A stretch of 64,000 nt of DNA from Phytophthora quininea. Taxonomy: Eukaryota; Oomycota; Peronosporomycetes; Peronosporales; Peronosporaceae. A program made the translations under genes and the position numbers. The notes beneath the pieces are model-generated. The model was not told the DNA's origin, made no database searches, and was given only the letters and a program-made list of their open reading frames with translations. Shown in pieces: positions 22,344-34,600 of the stretch. Location of the stretch: contig JAAVTG010000672.1 of NCBI GenBank assembly GCA_011947345.1, positions 496,001 to 560,000 on the forward strand, written 5' to 3'. The first letter of the stretch is position 1. Every line of letters begins with the position of its first letter.

Positions 22344-22976
22344 AAGTACTAGTGTTCGCGTAGGAGTAGATGATTATACTCACAATCCACGACTTTGCTG
22401 GAAGGTATGGCCTCGCAACCACTGTTTTTTCTACAGATGGAACAGCTCCTATCACAAGTGCTGTTCACTCGACCACCTCGTCTGACATCGCTGCCTTCAG
22501 GCAGTCGTAGCCTGATGAGGACTCAGTAAGCATGAACAACAGCAAGCCTCGCTTACCTTCTACTGGTATTACTAGTATTAGGGTTCTCAACATTGTAGTA
22601 ATCCAATATACCTTATCGTCATCATCATCGATCACCTCCTCAGGAGAACCATGACGGTATTGTAGCTGTAGGAGGCGGTGCGGCAAAGGGTGAGAACCTG
22701 ACCGACGCCGACAACACTAATTCAAAGAGAATTGCAGAATAGTAATAGTATTGTAGTACTACTACTATACTGTAAAAGCGGAAGTATTGTTCTTCCCTAC
22801 CTCGTGATTTGCCTTACCTCCCCGAAAAACTGCGTGGAGTACTTGATAATGCGCCGTAGCCGTTATTATTCTTGCTCTGCGCGTTATCCAACACCATGTT
22901 CTTAACACTTTCATATGATTTCTCGTTTGGAAGGCTACCGCTCACATCGAACCCTAACCTCCTCTTCTGAAGAACA
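22344..22976. other. Intergenic and possible LINE 5' region
   Basis: No gene was recognised. AT-rich with GTAGTACTACTACTA-type motifs at 22745-22770. The 5' boundary of the LINE lies somewhere in this interval, since ORF1 starts at 22977, but no target-site duplication was found. Confidence 0.4.
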
Positions 22977-24984
22977 ATGCCAGCGATGGCCGCCTCCATG
23001 GCAGACCACCTGCGGGCACAAGAGTACTCGCGGATACGCCACTCAACGTCGTCTCTACTTATGGAGCCGCCGCTGTCGGATGAAGCATCTGCCAAGCTAC
23101 TAGAAGTGTACGAGCGTGACGAATGTTCGCCACGAGAGTACCTCGAAATGGTAACTGAACAACGGGCTTTCACCCCTCCTCCCACGACTCACGCAGTTGT
23201 CATCAAGACCGGATCATATTGCTCCAACATGGCAGTCCCGGTGATTTTGAAGTCATTTCTGCAAGATCACGGAAACGCTACTGTCAAAGAAGTGTTGTCA
23301 CATCATGGCGTGGCAATGGTTGAAAAGATGCCGTCTGGTGGTGTACTGGTGCGCGTTCGATCTGCTGAAGTTGAAACGAAGCTCGCCGGACAAGAGGTGA
23401 TCCTGATGGGAAAGAAGTTCAAGATCGAGAAGCAATCATTGCTGCTGAACAAGTTCTTTTGGATGTCTCGGGCATCCACTCGGAGCAAGAAGCAGACGCT
23501 CTCTTCTTAGCACTCTGTGCTATTGGAGCACGCCCGCTCTTCTTAACGCCTCGCGATGTGAATTTAGAGACGCAGGTAACGACTCCAACATGGCGTTTTT
23601 ACTTCGGCTCTGCTGATCCTCCCCAATGCCTCATGGTACACTCCTATGTCACGCATCAGCTAGTGTACGGCAGGAGTTTCTACGTGGTGCGTGGAAAGCA
23701 TACTACACCACCACCGGTGAGAGCCAACATGTATCGCCAGTCTCGCTACGCAGTTGTACTGCCGTTCAATTGTGAACCCTTAACTGGTAGTCACAATGAC
23801 CACTCGGCCGCCGAGATGTCTCCGAGTGACCGCGATCCAACTACACCAGTCGTGAGCCGCGATACAACAAGATCCCTAACAGACAGCTCCCCTCCTGAAG
23901 CTGGCAGCGGACCAGCTACACAAATCCATGATTTACAGCTGGATAACCAGGATGAAGAAGATGATGTCTGCTCATACTCAAACGACACAGATTCCAATGA
24001 TGAAACGCAATGGAATAGTCAGGGAGAGGCAAACTCCGACATGGATATGTCGAACCAAATGGAGTCCGGGTTTAAGCGAACCGAGGCATCCTTTGCGCAT
24101 GAAAACCCGTTTTCACCGCTAGATGCACCAGATTGTGATTTTGACGTTGTGCAGCCGGAGACCACACCTGGCGTCAACGCTGGAGTGATTATAATACCAC
24201 ACCTGAATCGCAGCGGAGTATCCAGTGGAGTAAACCCTGCTCCGTCTAAGAAGCGCATAACATCGCGCATCGAACAAGAAGATGATGAAAATCTCGCTTT
24301 AGAAGAGGCCCTTCTTCTATCAGAAAAAGAAGCCCAGATCAGCACCCGTGATGACCGTGTTTCTCTCAGTGTGCAGCATTATCAAGCGGTTGATACACTG
24401 CTACACGGATCAAAAACATGGACCAAATTGTCCAGTCAATGTGCTCGACTCCGTTGGCTTGGACCAAGGCCCTCTTGGACGACCTAACGACTGGTGGCTC
24501 ACAAACAATGGAATTAGCGGACATCCACCTATGGAACCGTGTTCTAGCCTCAGAAACCATGGATGATGATAACACTCGCACCTTTCACGACCGTATAACG
24601 GCCTTGAAATTGCCGATCGGCAGCACACGCAACAGCTACAGCTCGTACCTCAAACAAGTCTTTGAAAGACTCCCAAGTGACGAAAAGAATGACTGGAACC
24701 TGTTGCGATGGCTAAGTATTTTTGAGCTGATAGCACTCTGTATGTACCCTTCGATCTTCACCCAGCATGGTTGGGTGCAGAAGCTAGTGGAAAGCGCAGG
24801 CGATGGACTGCCTCACAGTCATGTGAAACTCTTCTCGGATACAACACTACTGCAGCTGACACGTTCTGTGCTGGGTGAACGAATTATGGGCGTGATCCAT
24901 AAAGTGACTCCTGGTAGTGTTATTGGGACAGGTTTGAGCGCTCTACGCTCTAGTGACCTCTCCCTGAGAACCTACCTGCTCTAA
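22977..24984 (+). CDS. LINE ORF1 (frame-broken)
   Basis: First ORF of a non-LTR retrotransposon, about 670 residues in three frame segments (breaks near 23460 and 24415). Residues about 80-230 form a compact domain (VVIKTGSYCSNMAVPVILKSF to QLVYGRSFYVV) that resembles the nucleic-acid-binding regions of L1-type ORF1 proteins. A long acidic/Ser-rich middle (23790-24340) follows, and then a C-terminal helical part ending at 24984. No CCHC knuckle was seen. It is assigned from its position 64 bp before an endonuclease-reverse transcriptase ORF on the same strand. Confidence 0.65.
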
Positions 24985-25047
24985 CCTCAAATATGCTATG
25001 TCCTCCGCCTGAAATGCCCGCCATGGAAGCAGGCAGAACAAACTAAA

Positions 25048-28000
25048 ATGATGAACATCATGGAAGTCGGACAATCCTGTAAAATACTATCCTGGAATGT
25101 GCGCGGGGTCAAAGATGGTGGAAACCTATTGATCTCAACGCACCTCAAACAATTTTATTTTGCGTGTATTCAAGAAACTCGGTTCAAAGACCGACAGCAA
25201 GTGCAGAGATTTGGGTATCTGACTCGACAATGCTTTGGAGGTCGTGTATTTATCACGGACAAAAATGGAGAATGCCAACATCAAACATATAGCAGGAGTG
25301 GTGGAGTGGCAACAATAATTCACGGGTCGTGCCCGGCGGCTGATACAGCAGAGGTGATTTCGGAAGCTACGATCCCAAACCGATACCTACTAGTTCGTCT
25401 TCGCTGGGGAGGTAAGTGGTGTTACATTCATAATGTTTATGCGCCGAACGCAGTCACAGAACGCCGTAGAATGTTTGAAGCACTCCCGGTGGACTTTGAA
25501 GAAAATGCAGTACACATTGTGTGTGGAGATTTTAACACGGCATTAAACCCAGAAGTAGACGCTAGTTCGTCAAACCCGAAACCAGACTCCAGTAGGAACG
25601 CGCTACTGCTGTGGCTATCAGAAATTAATGTGGTCGATGCTTGGAGACTGCACCACCCGCTAGCTCGAATTTACTCAGGACCTCTTCCGAGGATTAATCG
25701 CATCGACTATATCTTCTTAACAGATGCATTGCTGTCAGAGTGCTACCATGACTCAGGCTACTCACATTGGGAACACGGCGGCGATCATCTAGCTCACCAC
25801 ATTGAATTAACTTCGTGGCACCACCCCACTGGAACCGGATTTTGGAGATTACCGGCATGGCTCCTCGCAATACCAGAATTACGTTTGGATATAGTGAACG
25901 AAGCCAAAGCACTGCTGCCGATACTCCGTGCGTCTAATAACCCAGGCATAGTGTGGAAGTCGTGGAAAAGGAGAATGAAGGGCTACTTAAAACGTTGTCA
26001 GCGGACGCTGCGGCATACAGGACGTGCTGACCTCAATGCTGCTCGGGAACAAGTAGAAGAATGTGCATCAGCACTGAGAGATGAATCCGCTAATGATCAA
26101 GACGAGATAAATTACTATTTCGCGAAACAACACTATGAGGAGTGTAAAGAGGAATGGGAAGCTTTTGGCGCCAACCGCGGCTTTGAACAGACAGTATCCA
26201 AGGCGGAAAAGAGCAACAAGTATTTCTTCCGACCCCCACGCTACGAATTGCGTAATACCCCATTTCGCGCAATTCGGAAAGCGGACGGCTCGGTATCCAC
26301 AGACCCAGCTGAAGTGTGCAGAGGATTTCAAGAACACTGGGGAAAATATTTGGTGACGATCGCTTTATGTCTGACCCCACTGATACTCATGTTGACAGGG
26401 ATACACAACAAAAACTACTCGATAGCATCACTCGCCGTTTGGATGCTGATGCAGCTGCCGACCTCGAAAATGATCTCACTGTCGAGGAATTCGTAGCGGC
26501 AATCAAAACACTGAAGCCCCACTCAGCTCCGGGACCGGATGGGTTTACAAGCGATTTTTACCGACTGGACCCAGAAACATTTGGTGAAATCCTGTTGGTA
26601 GTGTTTAATTACCAGCTTGAACGTGGAATATTACTCCCACACCAACGATACTCGTCAGTGGCATTGTTGTTCAAGAAAGGTGAACGAGGCAACCCCGGAA
26701 ACTTCCGCCCGATAACATTGATGCCGGTGGAGGTTAAAATACTCTCGCGAGTGCTTGTCAATCGACTACGTCCTTTGATGTCCAGGTTAGTACATCCTGA
26801 CCAAAAGGATTTATACCTGGACGCTCAATCCACGAACAAATTTTCCTGGTGCGAGACTTGCAACATTTGATGACATCCCAGAACCATCGAGGCATTGCCA
26901 CCTTCCTGGATTTTGCGAAAGCGTATGATCGGGTAAATCGACAATACCTATTTCGCGTGCTCGAACGACAAGGGCTTGGCCCGCGATTCCGTTCGTGGAT
27001 TGAATTAATGTACGAAAACACACAGTGTTCGTTGATGATAAATGGGTGGGCTCAAGATGCTCTCTCTCCAGCACGCGGAGTTAAACAAGGGGATCCATTA
27101 TCGCCGTTCTTGTTTGCACTCTCACTAGAACCACTGGGAAATCTCTTGCGAGCCAATCGAGATCTCGGCGTCGAAGTAAATGAGACGTTACGGATTCCTG
27201 TGGCGTTTTTGCTGATGACACAGTTCTCTTCTCAAAAGGGAAGGCACAATTGGTGGATCAACTGAAGATCGTAGACTGCTACTGCGTGGGATCTGGAGCG
27301 CAGCTGAACCACACCAAAAGCGTCATGATGAGTCTGAATAATAAGTGTCCAGCACCACGTTTGGAGCCGCTTCGATCGTTGAAACGAGGCGAAACAACGC
27401 GCTACCTTGGCATACCTTTTGGAAATTTGGACACATCTGAAAAACTTGCGGCGCAGCTCGATCAAAAGATGATTAAACGCTTGCAGCTCTGGAAAGGGCG
27501 AGCGCGTACTCTGCTTGGTCGAAGACTAATCGCTCAAGTTGAGATTTTGTCTATACTTTGGTACTTCACAACTGCGATGCTAATTCCCACACGATTTATA
27601 AAGCGATGGCAAGGAATGATAAACCGCTACGTTCTATACAATCGCATTAGTGCCGGAAAAGCGGGCGTGAGCATTGTACAAAAAGGACTAGCGACAACAC
27701 CGCGAGAAATGGACGGAATCGGAGTCCCTGATGTAGCAACAGTGATTCGCCGCCAGCACCTACAGCAGTTGCAGCATTTTGTGGCGACCACCAGTTCCAA
27801 CTCGGACAGCGATGACAACGTGTGGTATCGACCAATGATGCATATAATCCAACTACGATATGGGGAATTCGCTAGGCCGCGATCCAGTGACTTTCTGTTT
27901 CAAGATCCACCTCGACCTGCGGGTTGGAGAGCAACAATGATGCCACTGTGGTGGCGGCGAACTCTGCGCGATTGGGACAGAATAAATTGGCCACAACGAT

Positions 28001-29174
28001 CGGCGCTACAAGTCAGTAGACTAAAAAAGTGCAATATGCATTGTACAGTCCAATATGGTGGAATAAGTCATCCGAATTCCATCTGTGGCACTCCAGAGAG
28101 TTAACACAAACTTCGACGCCATTGGGGTCAGGTACCACCAAGTTTGGCCGCTTGTGTCGTGCACTTGCGGAGAAAAAGCTGGACTGTTTTGCCGATTTTC
28201 TGGATGAAAATCATTACTGGCCTTCATCGGCCGCGTTCTTCGCCAGAATATGTTCAACGCTTCATCCGATACTCGGATCTGAAGTTGTTCTTACGGATAT
28301 TTTTCGTCTCTACAGACAGTTGAGAGAAGTTATGTCAAGAATTCTACCTCAACCTCATCCAGGAGAGATCCAAGCGGCAAATGCAACAAACACACCTCCG
28401 ATTCACGGATTATCTGTGAGCAGTGCCAATATTACTACGCCAAGCGTACGATTCTTTCCAAAACTACGGAAAAAGGACTGGGGTAAGCTGCTTGAACAAG
28501 CACCTGCGCTGGAACACCATCCACTTGAGGATTTGGAATGCCCACGGCGACGTGTTCACCAAACGCTGTCAAAAATACTAGCACTGCGAGGACTGGTACT
28601 TCCAGTGGTTCATGATGTGATGTTACGACTATATTGCGGTGATATTACCGTCGGCTCGAGACTATATTCCTTGAAATCGTTGAACCCGACAATTCAGCAA
28701 TGTGTACGCCCTGGGTGTCAAGCGATTGAAACAGTACAACATTGCTTCTTCAAGTGCACATCGCTTACATCGATGTGGGAACACGTATACAAGCCCTGGC
28801 GTCGGGCGTTCAGAACTCGATTGACTTGGCGGCTTCTGCTCTTCCCCACAACACAAGACCTGCGAACAAGATGGCGAGAAAATGGTAAGGTACTCCTTCT
28901 TCTATGGAGAGTGCACACGGCGATCATATTCCATGCAACATGGAGACTACGAAATGACATTCTGTTCAGAGAGGCCCCAACCGAAACTCCAAGCATTCCA
29001 GGAATGATGTGCTCCTTCAAAATGCACTACCAATTCATCTACCAACACGCAGCTGAACTCCATTACGACGAATCGGCAATACTGTCGATAATACGTCAAT
29101 TGGGCTTCGAACCGCCTAAAGACACTAATGCTATCGCTCTAGAGCAACACACCATTTGGATTCCTCAACGATAA
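25048..29174 (+). CDS. LINE ORF2: endonuclease-reverse transcriptase (frame-broken)
   Basis: Apurinic-type endonuclease domain at the N terminus: WNVRGVKD, CIQETRF, CGDFNTALNP, RIDYIFL, GGDHLAHH. The reverse transcriptase has APGPDGFTSDFYR (about 26530), ITLMPVEVKILSRVLVNRL, DFAKAYDRVNR (about 26910), GVKQGDPLSPFLFAL (about 27080) and the catalytic FADDT encoded at 27206-27222 but disrupted by extra T bases. A C-terminal zinc-binding segment is near 28690-28760. Frame breaks occur near 26350, 26813, 27205, 27245 and 28060. The domain order is that of an L1-like element; this copy is inactive as read. Confidence 0.9.
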
Positions 29175-29217
29175 ATCTGATGCTACGAGATAAAGCAGCT
29201 TAGACGAGAAATCCGCT

Positions 29218-29253
29218 AAAGTGTTAATCAACTCATTTTAATAATAACACTTT
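29218..29253. repeat. Small inverted repeat at LINE/PDR junction
   Basis: AAAGTGTTA at 29218-29226 pairs with TAACACTTT at 29245-29253 around an 18-bp loop. It sits exactly where the LINE ends and PDR copy C breaks off, so it may mark the join. Confidence 0.5.
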
Positions 29254-30156
29254 CATATTGGTGGAATTCCAAGGCGAGATAAGACAGAAACATGAAAAAG
29301 ACGTACGCAGCCCCCATGAACACCATGCCGTACCACAGCCAGAACTTCTCCGTCGGGACCTCAAACGTGGTCAGCGAGTACTCGCCCATCGTCATCCCGT
29401 AGTTGGTGCAGTAGTCGACGCCGTCGTAAATACACTTGTTAAAGCTGTCGTCGGTGTACTGGTTCACAGCAAGCGCGCGGACACCCCACGCCATCGGGTT
29501 GATCCAGTAAATCCAAATGAGGTAGTCTGGGATCTGGTCCTTCGTGATCACAAACCCAGCGAAGAGGACGAAGAGCAGAATGGAGACCATCGAGACCGGG
29601 TTGGCCACATTGAGGTCCGGGATACAGATGACAGGAAGAAGAACCACGCTGTGAATGCCAGGTTCGTCAGGAACAGCATCAGCTCGAACAGGATGAACGC
29701 CCCCACTGTAGACACGTAGCCGCACATCCAGTAGACGATGGAACCAAAGACGAGACTTTCGGCCAAGCCGAGCGGGATCTGGCCGACCGAGTTGGCGAGC
29801 ACGTACGATGCCGTGCGGAAGAAGTTGGCGCGACGCTGCTTGTAGAAGACCTCGCGAGCCGCCATGAACATCGGAATCTGTGCTTGTTGCCCGAGCGACA
29901 CGAACATGACTGCGTTGAAGATGATACCCATCACCAACTGCGCGTTGGTCTCGTTGAACTGGTAAAATACGCTCGAGTACAGCAAGTACAGCAGACCCAT
30001 CAAGATCACCACGGCAGAGTGGCCGACCAAGAAAACCAGATCACGCTTCGCTAACCACATAATCCCAAGTGTGATTTTCCAGAAATGCTTGAGTGGCTTG
30101 TCGTTGTCGTACTCGATGGCGGTCCTCACGGGCTCATCGGGACGCTTGTCCACCAT
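29228..30156 (-). pseudogene. PDR ABC transporter copy C, NBD1 deleted and truncated
   Basis: The N-terminal 25 residues (MVDKRPDEPVRTAIEYDND) are followed at once by TMD1 (VILMGLLY, SVFYQFNETNAQLVMG). All of NBD1 is missing. A C is missing near 29622, where A and B read VSPDLNVANP, which breaks the frame. It ends shortly after GAAYVFFMFLSYLALEFHQYES, at the LINE junction, so NBD2 and TMD2 are absent. The T run at 29297-29301 has five bases, keeping the linker in frame, unlike A and B. Its 5' flank (30157-30400) is still recognisable. Confidence 0.9.
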
Positions 30157-30329
30157 GTTGATTCGGGCCGTCGCTCTGCTGTCTGATGCGCTGCCCAGCG
30201 CAGAGCGCGAATTAGATAGTGGGCTGCTCCCAGGCGAAAATGTGGGTAGCGTTGCGAAGTACACCTTCGGAGCCGCAAGCATTAAAACCGGCAGGTTCTA
30301 TATGACACTCAGAGCTGTCTAGGCCACTA

Positions 30330-31588
30330 GCTCTGCAGAAAGCCCCAAGGCTCTGCATCGACAATGGGAGGCGCGATTCGCCCGTCGACGCTACGCACAA
30401 TCTTGACAGCAGATTACCAGACTCGTTGACGGTTTGTCATCGCACGGCGAGCACTACAGCAAGGTTATTATACTGCAAGAGTGATTATGGGACGGAGAAT
30501 TGGCGCCTTGGAATGTTGATTCCCACAAGGCTTGTTGATACCGTGTACTTCCACAAGAACAAAACCGAGGGCCTGTTTTGAAAATCAGCCTTGCCAACCA
30601 GTCTGAAGACGAAATAATCCCAAGCAGAAGCGTTTGGCTGATTGATCGATCAGCTATCCTGGCGGCAGAACACGCCTAGCGGAGGTCAGCAGTCATCTAA
30701 AGCGCACTGTCAGATGTGGTAGAGCTTACAATATAAAAACAATGCAGTATATTCAAGTATGAAGTTGGGCTGACCTTCTCTACGAAGTCGCCAAGGAATT
30801 TGCCATGGTGGTGCCTCGACAAACGAACATCGACATTTCGCTGCCGCAGAAGCGCATTCTGGACGGCGGTCGCGAGCTCTGAGGCCCCAAGAACGAACAG
30901 CCAGTATGGGCACTTCATCTTCGTTCGAAATGACTCTAGTTGTGACGGTCGCTTTCGTCAGATTCGCTATTGGAAAAACCTCTAGCGTCCTCTTCGGATG
31001 GCGAACTTTCGGCTTGTTCGTTGTCGTCATCGAAGAACTCTACCAGGTTGGACCGACCTTCATCATCCAATCCGCAAAACATCGTGGCAATTTCTGTCCT
31101 GGTGGCTAGCATCCGACAGTACCGAACCCGGTCAGGGGTGTCGAGCGACCTGGCTCATGAACTCCTGATTGCGGAGCAGCGGAATCCCAGCCGAACCCAT
31201 TGTTTGTCTTTAGAAGCGTGAATGTCTTGCACTTCCTTTTCAGCTCTATGAGCTTATTTTGGAGCTGCTTTTGGTGACGGTCCTGGGCTGGTTTCTGTTG
31301 AAAATGTTTGTGGCGAGATTACTTGATGCTGCTAGCTGAACACCATGGAGAGGTAGTTATCTAGTTCTGGTAATCCCCGAGGAATAAATGTGCTTGAAAA
31401 GGTGTTAACTGACAATTAGTCTGATGGATCAGCTACCAGCCCGAATTCGGGCTGAAAAAATAATCTGAACGAGAGCAATTTTCAGCAGTTTGATGCACGC
31501 AGAACAGATTATTGATCGATCAGCTAAAGCTTTAATTTCATCTGAAAGAAGCCCGATCAGCCATAATACGTGTCTGCAGAACAGACCC
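30330..31588. other. Intergenic, unassigned
   Basis: About 1.2 kb between the 5' flank of copy C and the sugar-transporter tail. It contains the self-complementary TGATCGATCA at 30643-30652 and 31513-31522 in similar contexts. Short frames on the minus strand (31030-30697) have no recognised similarity. It could be old transposon sequence. Confidence 0.4.
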
Positions 31589-31616
31589 CGAGTTCGTCGA
31601 GGTCAACCAGGTTTAA
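31589..31616 (+). pseudogene. 3' tail of a sugar transporter gene
   Basis: The nine codons PEFVEVNQV followed by TAA match the C-terminal end of the palindrome transporters (EFVEVK...NQV). The following GTCCGGTAGATGCAAATG resembles their 3' flank. Nothing earlier in the gene was recognised upstream. It lies tail to tail with PDR B, 70 bp from its stop. Confidence 0.7.
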
Positions 31617-31623
31617 GTCCGGT

Positions 31624-34600
31624 AGATGCAAATGTTATTGTTTGTCAAAAATCGATAGCGTACTGCGAATCCCTCTCCGTTGTCTTTACTTCTTCTGGTG
31701 GTTGACGAAGCGCAGCGTGAGCAGCGCCAGCAGTCGGTAGACCACGATGAAGCCCAGCACGAACCCGAAGTTCTTGTAGATCTCGCTGTGCTTCATCAGG
31801 AACACGTCGTCCAGATATTGCTGCACCGTCATGTTCTCAGGCAGCGACGGTGGCAAACCTGTCATGACCTGGCACCCGACTTCCGAGCCACCGGCACTGG
31901 GGCAGTCACCGAACACGAGCGCCACCACCAGCGCCAGCGAGTACTTGTGCGGCGTGATGTGGTACAGCCACTTGTAGCCCGTCGGGATAGCGCTTCCAGG
32001 AGGGTTGAAGCCGTTGAACAGGAAGAAGATCGATTGTAGCAGTACACCGAAGATCGTGGCGACCTCCACGGTCGGCAGCAAGTACGTCATGAGCTGACCG
32101 AAATACGCCTGCCACAGCACATGCATCGACAGATGCAGCCAGTAGGCAAAGAACGTCTTCGCGCCCGTGAAGCCCACCATCGGGAAGAACGGGATCATGA
32201 AGATCATGGTGCTGAAGAACACATACGGCACCTCCACAACGGTTGAGCCCACAAAATACCAGAGCGCGTTGTACGTCTGAGCCGCCCGCTCACGGTAGAA
32301 TGCCAGACGGTCGTCGGATGCCGAAGGCATCACACTGCTGAACGAGATGAAGCCGATGAAGCCAGTCGTGCAGAACATCATGCCCATGCCCGAGTTAATG
32401 CCGGCGTACGAGCTGTACTCAGCACTGATGTAGGTGATACCGAAGAGAAGGCCGAGGAACAGAGAGATGCTGAAGCGGGTCAAGTTGTACGAAGCTGTGC
32501 GCCAGTACATGTTGAAGAATCGCTGGATCAGGAACCGAGCCTGAGTCAGCTCCGTCGCAGCGCGTTTGTCGCCGTACTGCAGTTCAGGCAACGATGCAGA
32601 CGGACGAGCCACGCCTTCGCGGTCCATGTTTGACTGCAGATACTGGAACTCAGCGCTCGACTTGAAAAGCTCCACAAAGTCCGTCTTGTCGCCGTTGCTG
32701 TTGCCCACACCGGCGCCGATCACCTCCAGCATCCACGTCGCAGGGTTGTAGTTGTCCTCCAACTTTGCAACGCCGGGGATCGACTCGAAGTACTCGATCA
32801 TCTTCCGGGCGTTCTTGCCCAGCTCACCAGCGAACACAGTCTCACCGCCACGCTTCAACAGCAGCAAGTTGTCGAACACACGGAACACCTCGGACGACGG
32901 CTGGTGGATCGTGCACACAATGGTGCGGCCAGTGTTGGCCACCTTGCGCACACCGTCCATGATGAGTTTGGCCGACCGAGCGTCTAATCCACTCGTCGGT
33001 TCGTCCAAGAAGATCACGCTGGGTTGTGCCGCCAGCTCCACACCGATCGTCAGGCGCTTCATCTGCTCCACCGAGCTGCCGCGGATGATCTGGTCGGCGA
33101 TTGGGTTCAGGTCCAGCACGTCCAGAGCTTCATTGACTGAGTCGTACTTCAGACTGTCAGGCACATCGACACCTTGGCGCAGGAATGCACTGAAGGTCAA
33201 AGCCTCACGAATCGTCGACGACTCTGAATGGATATCCATCTGCTCGCAGTAGCCCGTGGAGCGGCGGATGGCCAAGTCCGTGGCGGGGTAGCCATTGAGC
33301 AGAATCTCGCCCTGAATTTTACCGCCGGTCTTGCGCCCAGCGATCACGTCCATAAGTGTCGTCTTGCCGGCACCCGAGGAGCCCATAAGCGCAGTCATCG
33401 TGCCAGGAAGTGCATACCCGCTGATACCCTTGAGCAGATCGATGGTTTCCTTGGGGTTGGTCGGGTCAGGGACCGTGTACCAAAGGTCCTTGAACGCCAC
33501 CGTGACTGGCACAAAGTGTCGCTCCCTGGGTTCCACCTCGAGGATTGCCTCGCGTCCGATGGGGAGCTGCGTGGCGTGCGAGAGAGCACGTAGCTGTCAT
33601 TGTCCTCGCTGTTCTCGGTGTCAAGCACCACGTTCTCGGGGCTTTCGTATCGGTGGAACTCCAAAGTCACGTATGAAAGAATCATGAAAAGACGTACGCA
33701 GCCCCCATGAACACCATGCCGTACCACAGCCAGAACTTCTCCGTCGGGACCTCAAACGTGGTCAGCGAGTACTCGCCCATCGTCATCCCGTAGTTGGTGC
33801 AGTAGTCGACGCCGTCGTAAATACACTTGTTAAAGCTGTCGTCGGTGTACTGGTTCACAGCAAGCGCGCGGACACCCCACGCCATCGGGTTGATCCAGTA
33901 AATCCAAATGAGGTAGTCTGGGATCTGGTCCTTCGTGATCACAAACCCAGCGAAGAGGACGAAGAACAGAATGGAGACCATCGAGACCGGGTTGGCCACA
34001 TTGAGGTCCGGGGATACAGACGACAGGAAGAAGAACCACGCTGCGAATGCCAGGTTCGTCAGGAACAGCATCAGCTCGAACAGGATGAACGCCCCCACTG
34101 TAGACACGTAGCCGCACATCCAGTAGACGATGGAACCAAAGACGAGACTTTCGGCCAAGCCGAGCGGGATCTGGCCGACCGAGTTGGCGAGCACGTACGA
34201 TGCCGTGCGGAAGAAGTTGGCGCGACGCTGCTTGTAGAAGACCTCGCGAGCCGCCATGAACATCGGAATCTGTGCTTGTTGCCCGAGCGACACGAACATG
34301 ACTGCGTTGAAGATGATACCCATCACCAACTGCGCGTTGGTCTCGTTGAACTGGTAAAATACGCTCGAGTACAGCAGACCCATCAAGATCACCATGACCG
34401 AGCGGCCGACCAGGAACGCCGTATCGCGCTTGGTCAGTGTGATCTGACGCTGCATGACTCCCATGGTGCTTTCCCAAAGTTCTGGTGGAATTCGGGGATC
34501 GGATCGATGTGCTTCACCTTGTCTTCGATCAGGTGCGCATCCACGGGGCCATGGACGTCCTTCATCATCTTCTCGTACACATCTGAGCGCTGGAACACCT

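Larger units (their letters stand above)
22900..29226 (+). mobile_element. L1-like LINE, nearly full length
   Basis: Contains ORF1 and ORF2 in order, and ends after GACGAGAAATCCGCTAA (29203-29219), a tail also seen in the decayed copies at about 500 and about 41340. No poly(A) tail was seen. It directly abuts the truncated PDR copy C (29228 onward). The 5' limit is approximate. Confidence 0.8.

Noticed and set aside
30640..31525. A transposon bounded by the two TGATCGATCA sites
   Set aside because: The motif is self-complementary, so orientation is ambiguous. No flanking duplication or transposase was found.
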